From assembly GCA_012271165.1 (NCBI GenBank), contig JAAXGX010000097.1:1-49886 (forward strand): a stretch of DNA of 49,886 bases. Reading direction: 5' to 3'. The notes below the pieces were generated by a model that saw only the letters and a program-made list of their open reading frames with translations, was not told the origin of the DNA and did not search any database. A program made the translations under genes and the position numbers. This DNA is from Vicinamibacteraceae bacterium (lineage in GTDB: Bacteria; Acidobacteriota; Vicinamibacteria; Vicinamibacterales; UBA8438). This document shows, one piece after another, positions 7,708 through 15,410 of the stretch. The first letter of the stretch is position 1. Every line of letters begins with the position of its first letter.

Positions 7708-9665
7708 CGGCAGTTCCGCAACGACTTCCGAAGCTGTGTCTGCTGGTCGCCCTGCTGGCTGCGGCGGCCGGGACGCTGTCGGGCCAGCAATCGTCGGGCG
7801 GCGGGGCCTATCTTGCGGGCGACGCCCACGAGCCGGAGTACGGGGTCGCCATCGTCCGCGACGTGATGGTGCCGATGCGCGACGGGGTCAGGCTGGCGAC
7901 CGATCTGTACCTGCCGGCCCGCGACGGCGTGGCCCTGCCCGGCCCCTGGCCCACGGTCGTCGAGCGCACGCCGTACAGCAAGTACCGCTTCTATCCCAAT
8001 GCGCCCGACGGCAACGACTACGCGCGCAACGGCTACGTGATGGTCGTCCAGGACGTGCGCGGCAAGTTCGACTCGGAGGGCGTTTTCTCCTCCTATCCGC
8101 AGGAGGGTCCGGACGGGTTCGACACGGTCGAGTGGATCCGGGAGCAGCCCTGGTCGGACGGGCGGATCATCGCCACGGGCTCGTCCTACTTCGCGTCGAC
8201 CGCGCAGGCCATCCTGGTGCAGAACCCGCCGGGCCTGGTGGCGGCCGCCATCCGCGTCGGGCCGGGCAACTACCACGAGGACGGCGCTTGGCGCGGCGGG
8301 GCCTTCCTGCTGTCGCACAACGTCAACTACGTGCTGCGGCTGGCGGCCGAAGGCCAGGAGGCCGCGGTGAGTCCCGAGGTGGAGGCGGCGCTGCAGGAGA
8401 ACCGGAAGATCGAGAACTCGCTGCGGCTGATGCGCCTGTCGCCGCTGGCCAAAGGCTTCTCGCCGCTCGCGCTGACGCCCAGCTACGACGACTGGTACCA
8501 GGACTGGCAGAACCACGAGCTGTACGACGAGTACTGGCAGCAGATGGGCAACGGCGTCACGAAGCACTTCGCGAACGCCGCCGACGTGCCCATCCTGCTG
8601 ATCGGCGAGTGGTACGACGCGTTCCTGGGCGGCACCCTGGATCAGCTCGCGGCGTACGGCGAGGGCCGCCAGTCGCCCGTGCATCTCGTCATCAGCGGCG
8701 GAGAGCACGGCAACGTGTACTCGCTGCGCACGTATGCCGGCGACGTGGACCTCGGGCCGGACTCGCCGATCCACGTCGGCGTGGAGATGATGAGGTGGTT
8801 CGACCAGCACGTGCAGGGGAGGGACCGCGGCGTCGAGCCCGGCAACCTGATCCGGGCGTTCCGCATCGAGGGCGGCGACGGCGTCAGGAACGCCGACGGC
8901 CGGCTGCAGGCCGGCGGCACCTGGCAGGAGTTCACCGAGTGGCCGCCCGCGGATTCCAGCCCGGTCGACTACTACCTCGGCGCCGACCGCACGCTGACCA
9001 CCGGGACGGCCGCGGCCGGCTCCATCACCTACACGCACGATCCCGCGGACCCCGTGCCGTCCATTGGCGGCCGCGTGAGCTCCGGCCTGCCGGTGCGCGC
9101 CGGGCCGCAGGACCAGCGTTGCCGCATCGAGCTGCCGCACTGCGACGACGACCTGCCGCTGCGCCTGCGGCCCGACGTGCTCGTCTTCGAGACGCCGGCG
9201 CTGGAGCGGGACGTGGAGGTCTCCGGCCCCGTCGTGGCGCGCCTGTGGGTTTCGTCGAGCGCGGTCGACACCGACTTCGTGGTCAACCTGATCGACCAGC
9301 ACCCGCCGTCCGCGGACTATCCCGAGGGCTACGCCATGAACGTGGCCGAGGGGATCGTGCGCGCCCGCTTCCGGTCGTTCGAGCAGGACCGGCCGAGCTT
9401 CCGCCGCGCGTACGCCATCAAGGAGGAGCCGCTCGTCCCGGGCGAGATGGTCGAGGTCACCGTCGACCTGTGGAGCACCAGCTACCTGTTCCGCGCGGGG
9501 CACCGCATCCGCGTGGACGTGTCGAGCAGCAGCTTCCCGCAGTTCGACGTCAACCCGAACACCGGCGAGCCGTTCGCCAGGCGCGTCTCGCCGCCGGTAG
9601 TGGCGCAGAACACGATCTACATGGGCGCCGACCACGCCTCGAGCATCAGCCTGCAGGTGCGGTAG
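7704..9665 (+). CDS. Secreted CocE/NonD-family serine hydrolase (S15-like)
   Basis: The product is 653 residues with a signal peptide (residues 1-27). The N-terminal alpha/beta-hydrolase domain begins with the family-typical VPMRDGVRLATDLYLP. It carries the nucleophile motif GSSYF (Ser161), an acidic residue in GEWYDAF (Asp305) and a histidine in GGEHGN (His335), making a plausible catalytic triad. The C-terminal half has the jelly-roll domain of X-Pro dipeptidyl-peptidase/cocaine esterase proteins (LERDVEVSGPVVARLWVSSS, then FRAGHRIRVDVSSSSFPQFD). The likely reaction is hydrolysis of an ester or amide in the periplasm; the substrate is not deducible. The start overlaps the previous stop by ATGA, so it is co-translated with the secreted unknown upstream. 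Confidence 0.92.
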   Translation: MTAVPQRLPKLCLLVALLAAAAGTLSGQQSSGGGAYLAGDAHEPEYGVAIVRDVMVPMRDGVRLATDLYLPARDGVALPGPWPTVVERTPYSKYRFYPNAPDGNDYARNGYVMVVQDVRGKFDSEGVFSSYPQEGPDGFDTVEWIREQPWSDGRIIATGSSYFASTAQAILVQNPPGLVAAAIRVGPGNYHEDGAWRGGAFLLSHNVNYVLRLAAEGQEAAVSPEVEAALQENRKIENSLRLMRLSPLAKGFSPLALTPSYDDWYQDWQNHELYDEYWQQMGNGVTKHFANAADVPILLIGEWYDAFLGGTLDQLAAYGEGRQSPVHLVISGGEHGNVYSLRTYAGDVDLGPDSPIHVGVEMMRWFDQHVQGRDRGVEPGNLIRAFRIEGGDGVRNADGRLQAGGTWQEFTEWPPADSSPVDYYLGADRTLTTGTAAAGSITYTHDPADPVPSIGGRVSSGLPVRAGPQDQRCRIELPHCDDDLPLRLRPDVLVFETPALERDVEVSGPVVARLWVSSSAVDTDFVVNLIDQHPPSADYPEGYAMNVAEGIVRARFRSFEQDRPSFRRAYAIKEEPLVPGEMVEVTVDLWSTSYLFRAGHRIRVDVSSSSFPQFDVNPNTGEPFARRVSPPVVAQNTIYMGADHASSISLQVR

Positions 9666-9736
9666 ACGAAGCAAACCTCGGCGGCGTACACGCTAGGCCG
9701 TGTCGACTCCCCAGTCGACTCTGGAGAAGGTGGGCG

Positions 9737-10321
9737 ATGACCACGCAAGCCGAGACCGCACCGCCGCGAACGGTGCTGCACGTCGGCTGCGGCAGCCCCA
9801 ATCCTGCGAAGCTCCATCCCACTTTCCGCGGCGGCGTGTGGAAGGAGGTGCGGCTGGACATCGACCCGGCGGTGCAGCCGGACATCGTGTGCGACATGCT
9901 CGACATGTCGGTCGTCGCGACGGGGTCGGTCGACGCCGTCTGGTCGTCGCACAACGTCGAGCACCTCTACGCCCATCAGGTGCCCATCGTGCTGGGCGAG
10001 TTCCGCCGGGTGCTGAAGCACGGCGGATTCGCGCTGATCACCCTGCCCGACCTGCAGACGGTGTGTCGCTACATCGCCGAGGACAAGCTGGAGGACGTGC
10101 TGTACCAGTCGCCGGCCGGGCCGATTCACCCGATCGACGTCGTGTACGGCCACCGCCCTTCGATTGGCCGCGGCAACCGGTTCATGGCGCACAAGACGGG
10201 TTTCACCGCCAGGACCCTGCGCGCGAGGTTGGTGCGGGCGGGATTCGCGCGCGTGCGGGTCGAGCGCCGCGGCTTCGATCTCTGGGCGGTCGGGTACAGG
10301 CCGGCTCCCGACGCGTCGTGA
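9737..10321 (+). CDS. Class I SAM-dependent methyltransferase
   Basis: The product is 194 residues and cytoplasmic, with no signal. Motif I is VLHVGCGSPNPAKLH. The acidic residue after the second strand is in VRLDIDPAVQPDIV. Motif III is SVDAVWSSHNVEHLY, followed by EFRRVLKHGGFALITLPD, the usual order for a small Rossmann methyltransferase. An excellent ribosome binding site (GGAGAAGG) lies six bases before the ATG at 9737. A 71-base gap containing a direct repeat of GTCGACTC separates it from the hydrolase. It may be the last gene of the operon or have its own promoter. The methyl acceptor is unknown. It is convergent with the next gene. Confidence 0.88.
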   Translation: MTTQAETAPPRTVLHVGCGSPNPAKLHPTFRGGVWKEVRLDIDPAVQPDIVCDMLDMSVVATGSVDAVWSSHNVEHLYAHQVPIVLGEFRRVLKHGGFALITLPDLQTVCRYIAEDKLEDVLYQSPAGPIHPIDVVYGHRPSIGRGNRFMAHKTGFTARTLRARLVRAGFARVRVERRGFDLWAVGYRPAPDAS

Positions 10322-10334
10322 GCGCCGGGCCGCG

Positions 10335-11549
10335 TCAGCGGCGCAGCGGGTCGGCTTCCTCCCCGGACTCGGCGAACCCGAAGGCGAATCCGCCGCAGGC
10401 GCCGGTTGGCCCGGCGACGCACAGCGTGGCCGGATCGGGGCCGCGGCCTTCCGCGAAGGCACGCTCCTCGGCGCGGGCGCCGGCGAGCAGGGCGGGCAGG
10501 CCGTAGTTGCCCTCGTGGCAGCGGGGCTCCTTGTAGATGCGGTTCGCCCGGTTGTCCTGCAGGCTCAGCTCGAAGGTGACCGTCCAGGGCCGCACCCACG
10601 TGGTCGGGTCCTCCATCGTGGCGACGTACTCGATCGTCTCGGCGTCGATCCGCCGCCAGCGCTCGACGAGGTGCAGGTTCTCGCGCGAGCCGAAGAAGTC
10701 GGTCTTGGGCGTGAAGTTCGTGACGTCGACCACCAGCGTGTCGCCCTCCCAGCGGCCGCGCGAGTCGCCCCGCCACTGGCGTACCGTGGACGGCAGATGC
10801 GGCCGGTCGCTCACCGGGATGACGCGCTGCCAGCCCTGGCCCTGGCCCGTGTCGTAGAAGATCGACACGGTGTCGGGCGACTGCACGATCTGCAGGAAGA
10901 AGCCGGTGATGTTTCCGAAGTCGGGGAGGCGGTTGCCCATGCAGCGCTCCGACAGGCTGCGGTCCTCCGGATGGTACGAGCGGTTCACCTCGACGGTCAG
11001 GTAGTGCGGCGGCGCTTCCTCGCGCCGCGGCGACGGCGGCCCGTACGGCGGGCAACCGGGGCGGCCCTGCCGGCAGGCTTCCGTGGCCTGCAGGAGCGCC
11101 CGGTTGTACTCGTCGATCTCGTCGCGCCGCTGCTGCGCCGCGGGCGTCAGGGCCGGCAGTTGTCCGTCCGGCGGATCGATGATGAGCGACGTCCGGGGGC
11201 CGAGGTGCTTGTGGGTCAGGAAGATCGTCGCGTCGTAGGCGCCGCCGACGTCCTGCTCGGTGCCGCGTTCCGTGCGCCGCCGGTACAGGCCGAGCAGCCG
11301 CGCGCGCTCGCTGTCGATGGCGGCCCGCTCCTCCTCCGTGAAGAACTCCCGGTCGGCGTAGCGCGCCGGCCGCTCGAGCGGCGTGTCGTAGTTCGTCGTC
11401 CAGATGCCCTGCAGGTCCGGGTCGCCCCAGGTGGTCCGCAGCGCCTCCCGGTCCTGGCCGGCGACCGGAACCTGCGCCAGCTCCAGCAGCCCGATCACGC
11501 CCGCGAGCACCGCCGCCGCACCGGTCAGTTGGAGCCAGCCTCTGCTCAT
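10335..11549 (-). CDS. Secreted protein of an unnamed paralogous family (copy 2)
   Basis: The product is 404 residues with a signal peptide or membrane anchor (residues 1-32). It is the larger paralogue of the product at 6751-7707. It has the same ordered landmarks: WGDPDLQGIW plus TPLERP, PPDGQLPALTP, SERCMGNRLP, a DRPH motif, QWRGDSRGRWEGDTLVV, TNFTPKTDFFGS, LVERW and CHEGNY near the C-terminus. It adds about 80 residues, mainly in the first half and as a C-terminal tail. The family is unnamed to me and lacks recognisable catalytic motifs. It is the last gene of a three-gene minus-strand operon (10 bases after the DUF2911 protein), so both paralogues sit beside secreted oxidative enzymes. 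Confidence 0.8.
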   Translation of the reverse strand: MSRGWLQLTGAAAVLAGVIGLLELAQVPVAGQDREALRTTWGDPDLQGIWTTNYDTPLERPARYADREFFTEEERAAIDSERARLLGLYRRRTERGTEQDVGGAYDATIFLTHKHLGPRTSLIIDPPDGQLPALTPAAQQRRDEIDEYNRALLQATEACRQGRPGCPPYGPPSPRREEAPPHYLTVEVNRSYHPEDRSLSERCMGNRLPDFGNITGFFLQIVQSPDTVSIFYDTGQGQGWQRVIPVSDRPHLPSTVRQWRGDSRGRWEGDTLVVDVTNFTPKTDFFGSRENLHLVERWRRIDAETIEYVATMEDPTTWVRPWTVTFELSLQDNRANRIYKEPRCHEGNYGLPALLAGARAEERAFAEGRGPDPATLCVAGPTGACGGFAFGFAESGEEADPLRR

Positions 11550-11559
11550 CTCGGACCCC

Positions 11560-12693
11560 TCAGTCGACGACCGTGAAGTCGGCGGCCCATTCGTGCGGCC
11601 CCCAGTGCACGATCAACCGGCCGCGCCCGGCGCCCGCCGGCGCGAGCGTGATCCCCAGCGGCCGGAACGCGCCGTCCGAGCGCGAGTAGTAGACGTCCGC
11701 CGCGGCCATGTCGTAGGCCTCGTCGTGCTGCGTGCCCCAGGAATCCGGCTCGTTGTTGAAGACGAACTGCCACCCGTCGCCCGCGCGCCGCAGCCAGAGG
11801 CCGTAGGAGCCGGCGAACCCGGGCACGAGGTTGCCGGTTGGTAGGTCGGCGCCGCCGACGCGCAACCCGACCTCGCTCCTCAGGCGCAGGACCGGCGCCC
11901 GGATCAGCTCGACGACCGCGCCGTCGGCCGTCGAGGCCAGGGCCGGATAGTCCTCGTCCTCGACGTCCACGCTCTTCCAGTAGAGGGCGCTGATGCGCTC
12001 GCCGCCCGGCAGCACGAGCGCGGTCTCGTTGCGCTCGTCGAGCAGGTTGCGCCGGAAGATCGGGGTGGTGTCGGTGTCGCGCTCGCGCGCCGTCCCGTCG
12101 CTGCCCGCGGTGGGGCGGGCCTCCGGCGGTCGCGGCGGCAGCTCGTCGAAGCGGAAGTCCGCGCTCCAGACGTGCGCGCCCCAGCGCAGGACGAGGCGGC
12201 CGGCCTCGGCCGCCGTCGCGTGCAGGGACGCGGAAAGCGTGGGCGCCGCGGCGTCGGTCGCCCGATGCGCCAGCGGGATGACGGCCGGGTCGGGGCTGTC
12301 TTCCGCGTGGGCCTCGAGCTCCCAGCCCTGGACGGTCCGCGCCAGCCACAGCTCATGGCTGACGGGCGGCTCCGGCGCCTCGTCCTCGGCAACCGGCGGC
12401 GGCGCCTCGGCGCCCGGCGTGATGGAGCCGATGCGCAGGGCGCGGTGGGCCGTCAGGCTGCCGACCCGCGCGCGGGAGCCCACGGCCCCGGAGAGCAGGG
12501 CCAGATGGGTCCCGCCGGCGGCCGGCAGGTCGGGCCGGAACGCCACGCTGATGAGTTGTGCGTCGAGCGTCAGCTCGGCGTGGATCAGACCGTCGGCCGC
12601 GACGCCCGGCGGCGGGGTCTGCGCGGTCACGGCAACCGCCGTCAGACCAACCGCCAGGGCGCCGGCGAGCCGGCGAGCTCGCAGGTATCGCAT
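11560..12693 (-). CDS. Secreted DUF2911-like protein with internal duplication
   Basis: The product is 377 residues with a signal peptide (residues 1-26, ending VTAQT). The C-terminal half matches the DUF2911 pattern: LPTGNLVPGFAGSYGLWL, then GWQFVFNNEPDSWGTQHD, the signature being Trp-Gly-Thr-Gln-x-Asp. The N-terminal half is a diverged second copy. Each half ends with an equivalent strand pair (GRLVLRWGAHVWSADF and GRLIVHWGPHEWAADF), separated by a Pro-rich linker. The N-terminal copy has lost the WGTQ motif. Function of the domain is unknown; it is common in secreted proteins of Bacteroidota and Acidobacteriota. The ATG at 12693 has no good ribosome binding site, so coupling to the gene 20 bases upstream is likely. 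Confidence 0.75.
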   Translation of the reverse strand: MRYLRARRLAGALAVGLTAVAVTAQTPPPGVAADGLIHAELTLDAQLISVAFRPDLPAAGGTHLALLSGAVGSRARVGSLTAHRALRIGSITPGAEAPPPVAEDEAPEPPVSHELWLARTVQGWELEAHAEDSPDPAVIPLAHRATDAAAPTLSASLHATAAEAGRLVLRWGAHVWSADFRFDELPPRPPEARPTAGSDGTARERDTDTTPIFRRNLLDERNETALVLPGGERISALYWKSVDVEDEDYPALASTADGAVVELIRAPVLRLRSEVGLRVGGADLPTGNLVPGFAGSYGLWLRRAGDGWQFVFNNEPDSWGTQHDEAYDMAAADVYYSRSDGAFRPLGITLAPAGAGRGRLIVHWGPHEWAADFTVVD

Positions 12694-12713
12694 GCGGACG
12701 AAGGAGACAGCCG

Positions 12714-14027
12714 TCAGTTGTCGTTGGTGGCCGTCGCCTCCGGTTCGATCTCGGCGTAGCCGATGAACCCGAGCGACATCTCGTCGTCCGTCCGCGGACC
12801 GTGACCCAGCGCCATGTTCGGGTCGAAGCCCCTGCGCGCGGCCCGTTCGGACGTGTTGTCGTACCAGAAGTCGACGTCGATGCGCGTGCCCTTCGGCAGC
12901 AGCTTCGGCTCCTTGTACTTGTAGGTCACCTGCCAGTTCTGGTCGTACCGCGGCACGTCGAGCAGCAGCTCCTCGGTGCCGTCGGGGTAGAAGGCGGTGT
13001 AGCGGGCCGCGGTGGCGCGCATGTGGGCGTGCGGCCAGTAGTTCAGCACCAGCGTGTCCTTCTCGAGCAGGCGCGACGAGCCGATCCGGTAGTTCGGATG
13101 ATTCGGCGGAATCTCGAAGCTGCGATTCCCCACCGTGTCGTTCTTGACCTTGTAGCGCACCGGCCCGTCGGCCAGGAAGAAGCCGATCTCGGACTGGCTC
13201 CAGACGCCCGAGCCGTCCGCCGGCTCCTTGTGGTAGTGCATGTTGAAGGAGAGCGTCGAGCCCTTCTCGAGCAGCACGCCGAAGCCCTCGGGCAGCATGG
13301 CGCCCTCGCCGCCCTCGGCGATGCAGCTCAGCAGCTGGCCGGCCGTGTCGGCGCCCTCGTCGACGACAGTCCCGTCGACCGGCGCCTCGATGCTCGGCGG
13401 CCGCACGGAGGCGCACATGTGGTGGACGACGCCGGCGGTGCCGGTCTTGAACTCCCAGCCCCTGACCCACGTGTCCTCCGGCAGCTCTTCCTCGGTCAGC
13501 GTCTTGAAGAAGATGATGTTGAGGTCGTAGATGTCGTCCTCGACGAAGTACGGCTCGGGCATCTTGAAGGTGAAGTCGGGCGTGCCGACCGACCAGCCGT
13601 CGCTCGCCTCCTCCACCCACTGCCTCGGCGCCGGTGCATGGGCGGCGTCACCGGCGGGCGCGCCGGCCTCGACCCAGCTCAGGATGGTGTCGATCTCGGC
13701 ATCGCTCAGGCCGCGCTCGTTCGAGAAGACGCCGGTGGGCGCCGACGCGAACCAGGGCGGCATCTCGCGCGCCTCGACCTTGTGCGCGATGGCGCGGGCC
13801 CAGGGCCGCGTCTCCTCGTAGCTCATGAACGACATCGGGGCGATGAGGCCGCCGATGTTCTGGCCGATCGGCCGGTGGCAGCTCTGGCAGTTGCCCTGCA
13901 TGATCGGCAGGATGTCCCGGTAGTACGTCACTGCCTCCTCGGCTTCGTTCCCGGCATGGGACGGGACGGCGACGACCGGCAGCAGACAGAGAGCGAGAAC
14001 GGCGACGAACGTGCGCTGGCGTGTCAT
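12714..14027 (-). CDS. Cytochrome c fused to a PHM-like copper monooxygenase domain
   Basis: The product is 437 residues with a signal peptide (residues 1-25). A single heme c motif follows (Cys47-Gln-Ser-Cys50-His51) in a short cytochrome domain that ends with LSWVEAGAP. The larger domain has the histidine pattern of type II copper ascorbate-dependent monooxygenases (peptidylglycine monooxygenase fold). It shows adjacent His202-His203, a His264-x-His266 pair, and His333-x-His335-Met336. Electron delivery from heme to copper in one polypeptide is plausible inference. The start at 14027 is supported by AAGGAG eight bases upstream. It heads the three-gene operon running leftward. The family occurs widely in Acidobacteriota and Planctomycetota without an assigned substrate. 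Confidence 0.82.
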   Translation of the reverse strand: MTRQRTFVAVLALCLLPVVAVPSHAGNEAEEAVTYYRDILPIMQGNCQSCHRPIGQNIGGLIAPMSFMSYEETRPWARAIAHKVEAREMPPWFASAPTGVFSNERGLSDAEIDTILSWVEAGAPAGDAAHAPAPRQWVEEASDGWSVGTPDFTFKMPEPYFVEDDIYDLNIIFFKTLTEEELPEDTWVRGWEFKTGTAGVVHHMCASVRPPSIEAPVDGTVVDEGADTAGQLLSCIAEGGEGAMLPEGFGVLLEKGSTLSFNMHYHKEPADGSGVWSQSEIGFFLADGPVRYKVKNDTVGNRSFEIPPNHPNYRIGSSRLLEKDTLVLNYWPHAHMRATAARYTAFYPDGTEELLLDVPRYDQNWQVTYKYKEPKLLPKGTRIDVDFWYDNTSERAARRGFDPNMALGHGPRTDDEMSLGFIGYAEIEPEATATNDN

Positions 14028-14085
14028 GGAGGTCTCCTTGCCAGGAGTTTGTACCACGGTCGCTGCGATGCCGGCAAGTGGCGCG

Positions 14086-14116
14086 TTACTGTAAACAGAC
14101 AAATGTATGCTATAGT
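14086..14116 (+). promoter_or_regulatory. Candidate lexA promoter and operator, leaderless start
   Basis: TTACTG (14086-14091) and TATAGT (14111-14116) are separated by 19 bases. The ATG of the repressor begins only seven bases after the second box, with no ribosome binding site, which suggests a leaderless or near-leaderless mRNA. A small dyad CTGT-AA-ACAG (14089-14098) overlaps the upstream box and is a candidate operator half. This is weak evidence, based on spacing and sequence only. Confidence 0.35.
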
Positions 14117-14123
14117 CCGCAGG

Positions 14124-14732
14124 ATGGGACGGACACGCCCCGGCGAGACGCGCGCGAAGGTGTTCGCGTTCGTGCGGGAGCGGCTGCTCGCGGGGCAGCC
14201 CCCGACGGTGCGCGAGGTGCAGCAGGCGTTCGGCTTCCGGGCGGTCCAGACGGCCCGGCAGCACCTCGAGCAGCTCGTCACGGAAGGCCGGCTGGTGGCC
14301 GGCCGGCACAGGGCGCGCGGGTACGGCCTGCCGGCGCTGGCCGGGGGAGGGCGCACCGTGCTGGCGCCGCTGCTTGGCCAGGTGCCGGCCGGCGCGCTCG
14401 ACGAAGCCGTCGAGGACCCGGACGGCTATCTGCCGGTCGCCGCCCGGGGCGCAGCCGCGGACGAGCTGTTCGCGTTGCGCGTGCGCGGCGAGAGCATGAC
14501 CGGGGTGGGCATTCTGCCGGGCGACATCGTGATCGTGCGCCGGCAGCCGACCGCTGCCCCCGGCGACATCGTCGTGGCGCGGGTCGATGGCGACGCCACG
14601 GTCAAGACCTTCAGGCCGCGGGGACGGCACGTGGAGCTGCGCCCCGAGAACCCGGCCTTCGATCCGATCGTGCTCGACGCCGCCGCGGTGGTCGTCCTCG
14701 GGAGGGTGATCGAGGTCCGGCGGATCCTGTGA
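14124..14732 (+). CDS. lexA: LexA-like SOS repressor (S24 peptidase)
   Basis: The product is 202 residues from ATG 14124 (an in-frame ATG lies at 14103). The N-terminal winged helix spans about residues 8-65, with a recognition segment around PPTVREVQQAFGFRAVQTARQ. The self-cleavage site is Ala89-Gly90 (QVPAGALDEA). The peptidase dyad is Ser124 (RGESMTG) and Lys161 (ATVKTF), both intact. Its role is RecA-stimulated autocleavage that derepresses damage-inducible genes. It directly precedes imuA-imuB-dnaE2, the classic LexA-controlled mutagenesis cassette, and probably controls it and itself. It may be a cassette-specific second LexA rather than the housekeeping one; the window cannot decide this. 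Confidence 0.9.
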   Translation: MGRTRPGETRAKVFAFVRERLLAGQPPTVREVQQAFGFRAVQTARQHLEQLVTEGRLVAGRHRARGYGLPALAGGGRTVLAPLLGQVPAGALDEAVEDPDGYLPVAARGAAADELFALRVRGESMTGVGILPGDIVIVRRQPTAAPGDIVVARVDGDATVKTFRPRGRHVELRPENPAFDPIVLDAAAVVVLGRVIEVRRIL

Positions 14733-14750
14733 GCCCGTAGCGCGGGCTCA
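14730..14750 (+). terminator. Perfect hairpin at the lexA stop codon
   Basis: An 8-bp perfect stem (TGAGCCCG at 14730-14737 with CGGGCTCA at 14743-14750) has a 5-base loop. The left arm begins with the lexA stop codon. No T-tract follows, so it is not a standard intrinsic terminator. It could attenuate readthrough into imuA or protect the lexA mRNA 3' end. Confidence 0.4.
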
Positions 14751-14771
14751 CGACGCAAGGCAGACGACATC

Positions 14772-15410
14772 ATGGCGAACGCAGCGATAAGGCTCGATGC
14801 ACTCGTCTCCGCGTCCCGGACCTGGGTGAACCGCGCCCTGTCGGCGCCGGCCCCGGCGGACTGGACCAGCGCCGCGCTCGGCGGCTGCCTGGCGGAGCTG
14901 TCGGGCACCGGCGCCTCGCCTTCGCTCACCCTGGCGTTCGGCCTGGTGCGCCAGGTGCAGCAGCGGGGCGAGCCGGTGGCGTGGATCAGCCCGGCCGAGA
15001 GCACCTTCTTTCCGCCCGATGCGGCGGATGGCGGCGTCGACCTGGCGGCGCTGCCGGTCGTCAGGCTCGCCGGCGTGCGCCGGCGGGTGCGGGCCGCCGA
15101 GCAGCTCGCCCGCTCCGGCGCCTTCGGGCTGCTGATCATCGACCTGGGCGACTGCCTCGATCTGCCGCTCGGCGCGCAGACCCGGCTGGCCGAGCAGGCG
15201 CTCGCCCACGGCACGCTCGTCCTCTGCCTGACGGCCAAGACCGAGCGCCAGCCGTCGCTCGGGTCGCTCGTCTCGGTCCGCGGGCACACGCGGCGCACGC
15301 GCCGCGGGGAGGGCCGCTTCGCGTGCCAGGTACGCGTGCTCAAGGACAAGCGGCGCGGTCCGGGATGGAGCGCCGAGGAGTGGTGTCGTGGACCGGATGG
15401 CGTGCGTTGA
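14772..15410 (+). CDS. imuA: ImuA, RecA-like mutasome accessory protein
   Basis: The product is 212 residues. It is the RecA/SulA-like accessory protein of the ImuA-ImuB-DnaE2 translesion mutasome. The fold resembles the RecA core: a degenerate P-loop region ELSGTGASPSLTLA (residues 42-55) aligned to the RecA Walker A, then a strand with Walker B-like FGLLIIDLGD. The C-terminal signature VRVLKDKRRGPGW is typical of ImuA. The Walker lysine is missing (Ser51 stands at its position), so ATP hydrolysis in the RecA manner is not expected. It lies 39 bases after lexA with the hairpin between, and its end overlaps imuB by 23 bases, which indicates co-translation. Confidence 0.87.
   Translation: MANAAIRLDALVSASRTWVNRALSAPAPADWTSAALGGCLAELSGTGASPSLTLAFGLVRQVQQRGEPVAWISPAESTFFPPDAADGGVDLAALPVVRLAGVRRRVRAAEQLARSGAFGLLIIDLGDCLDLPLGAQTRLAEQALAHGTLVLCLTAKTERQPSLGSLVSVRGHTRRTRRGEGRFACQVRVLKDKRRGPGWSAEEWCRGPDGVR

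Noticed and set aside
7650-9674. 674-residue minus-strand frame opposite the CocE-like gene
   Set aside because: It is antisense to a gene with intact catalytic triad and shows His/Arg/Val-biased shadow composition.
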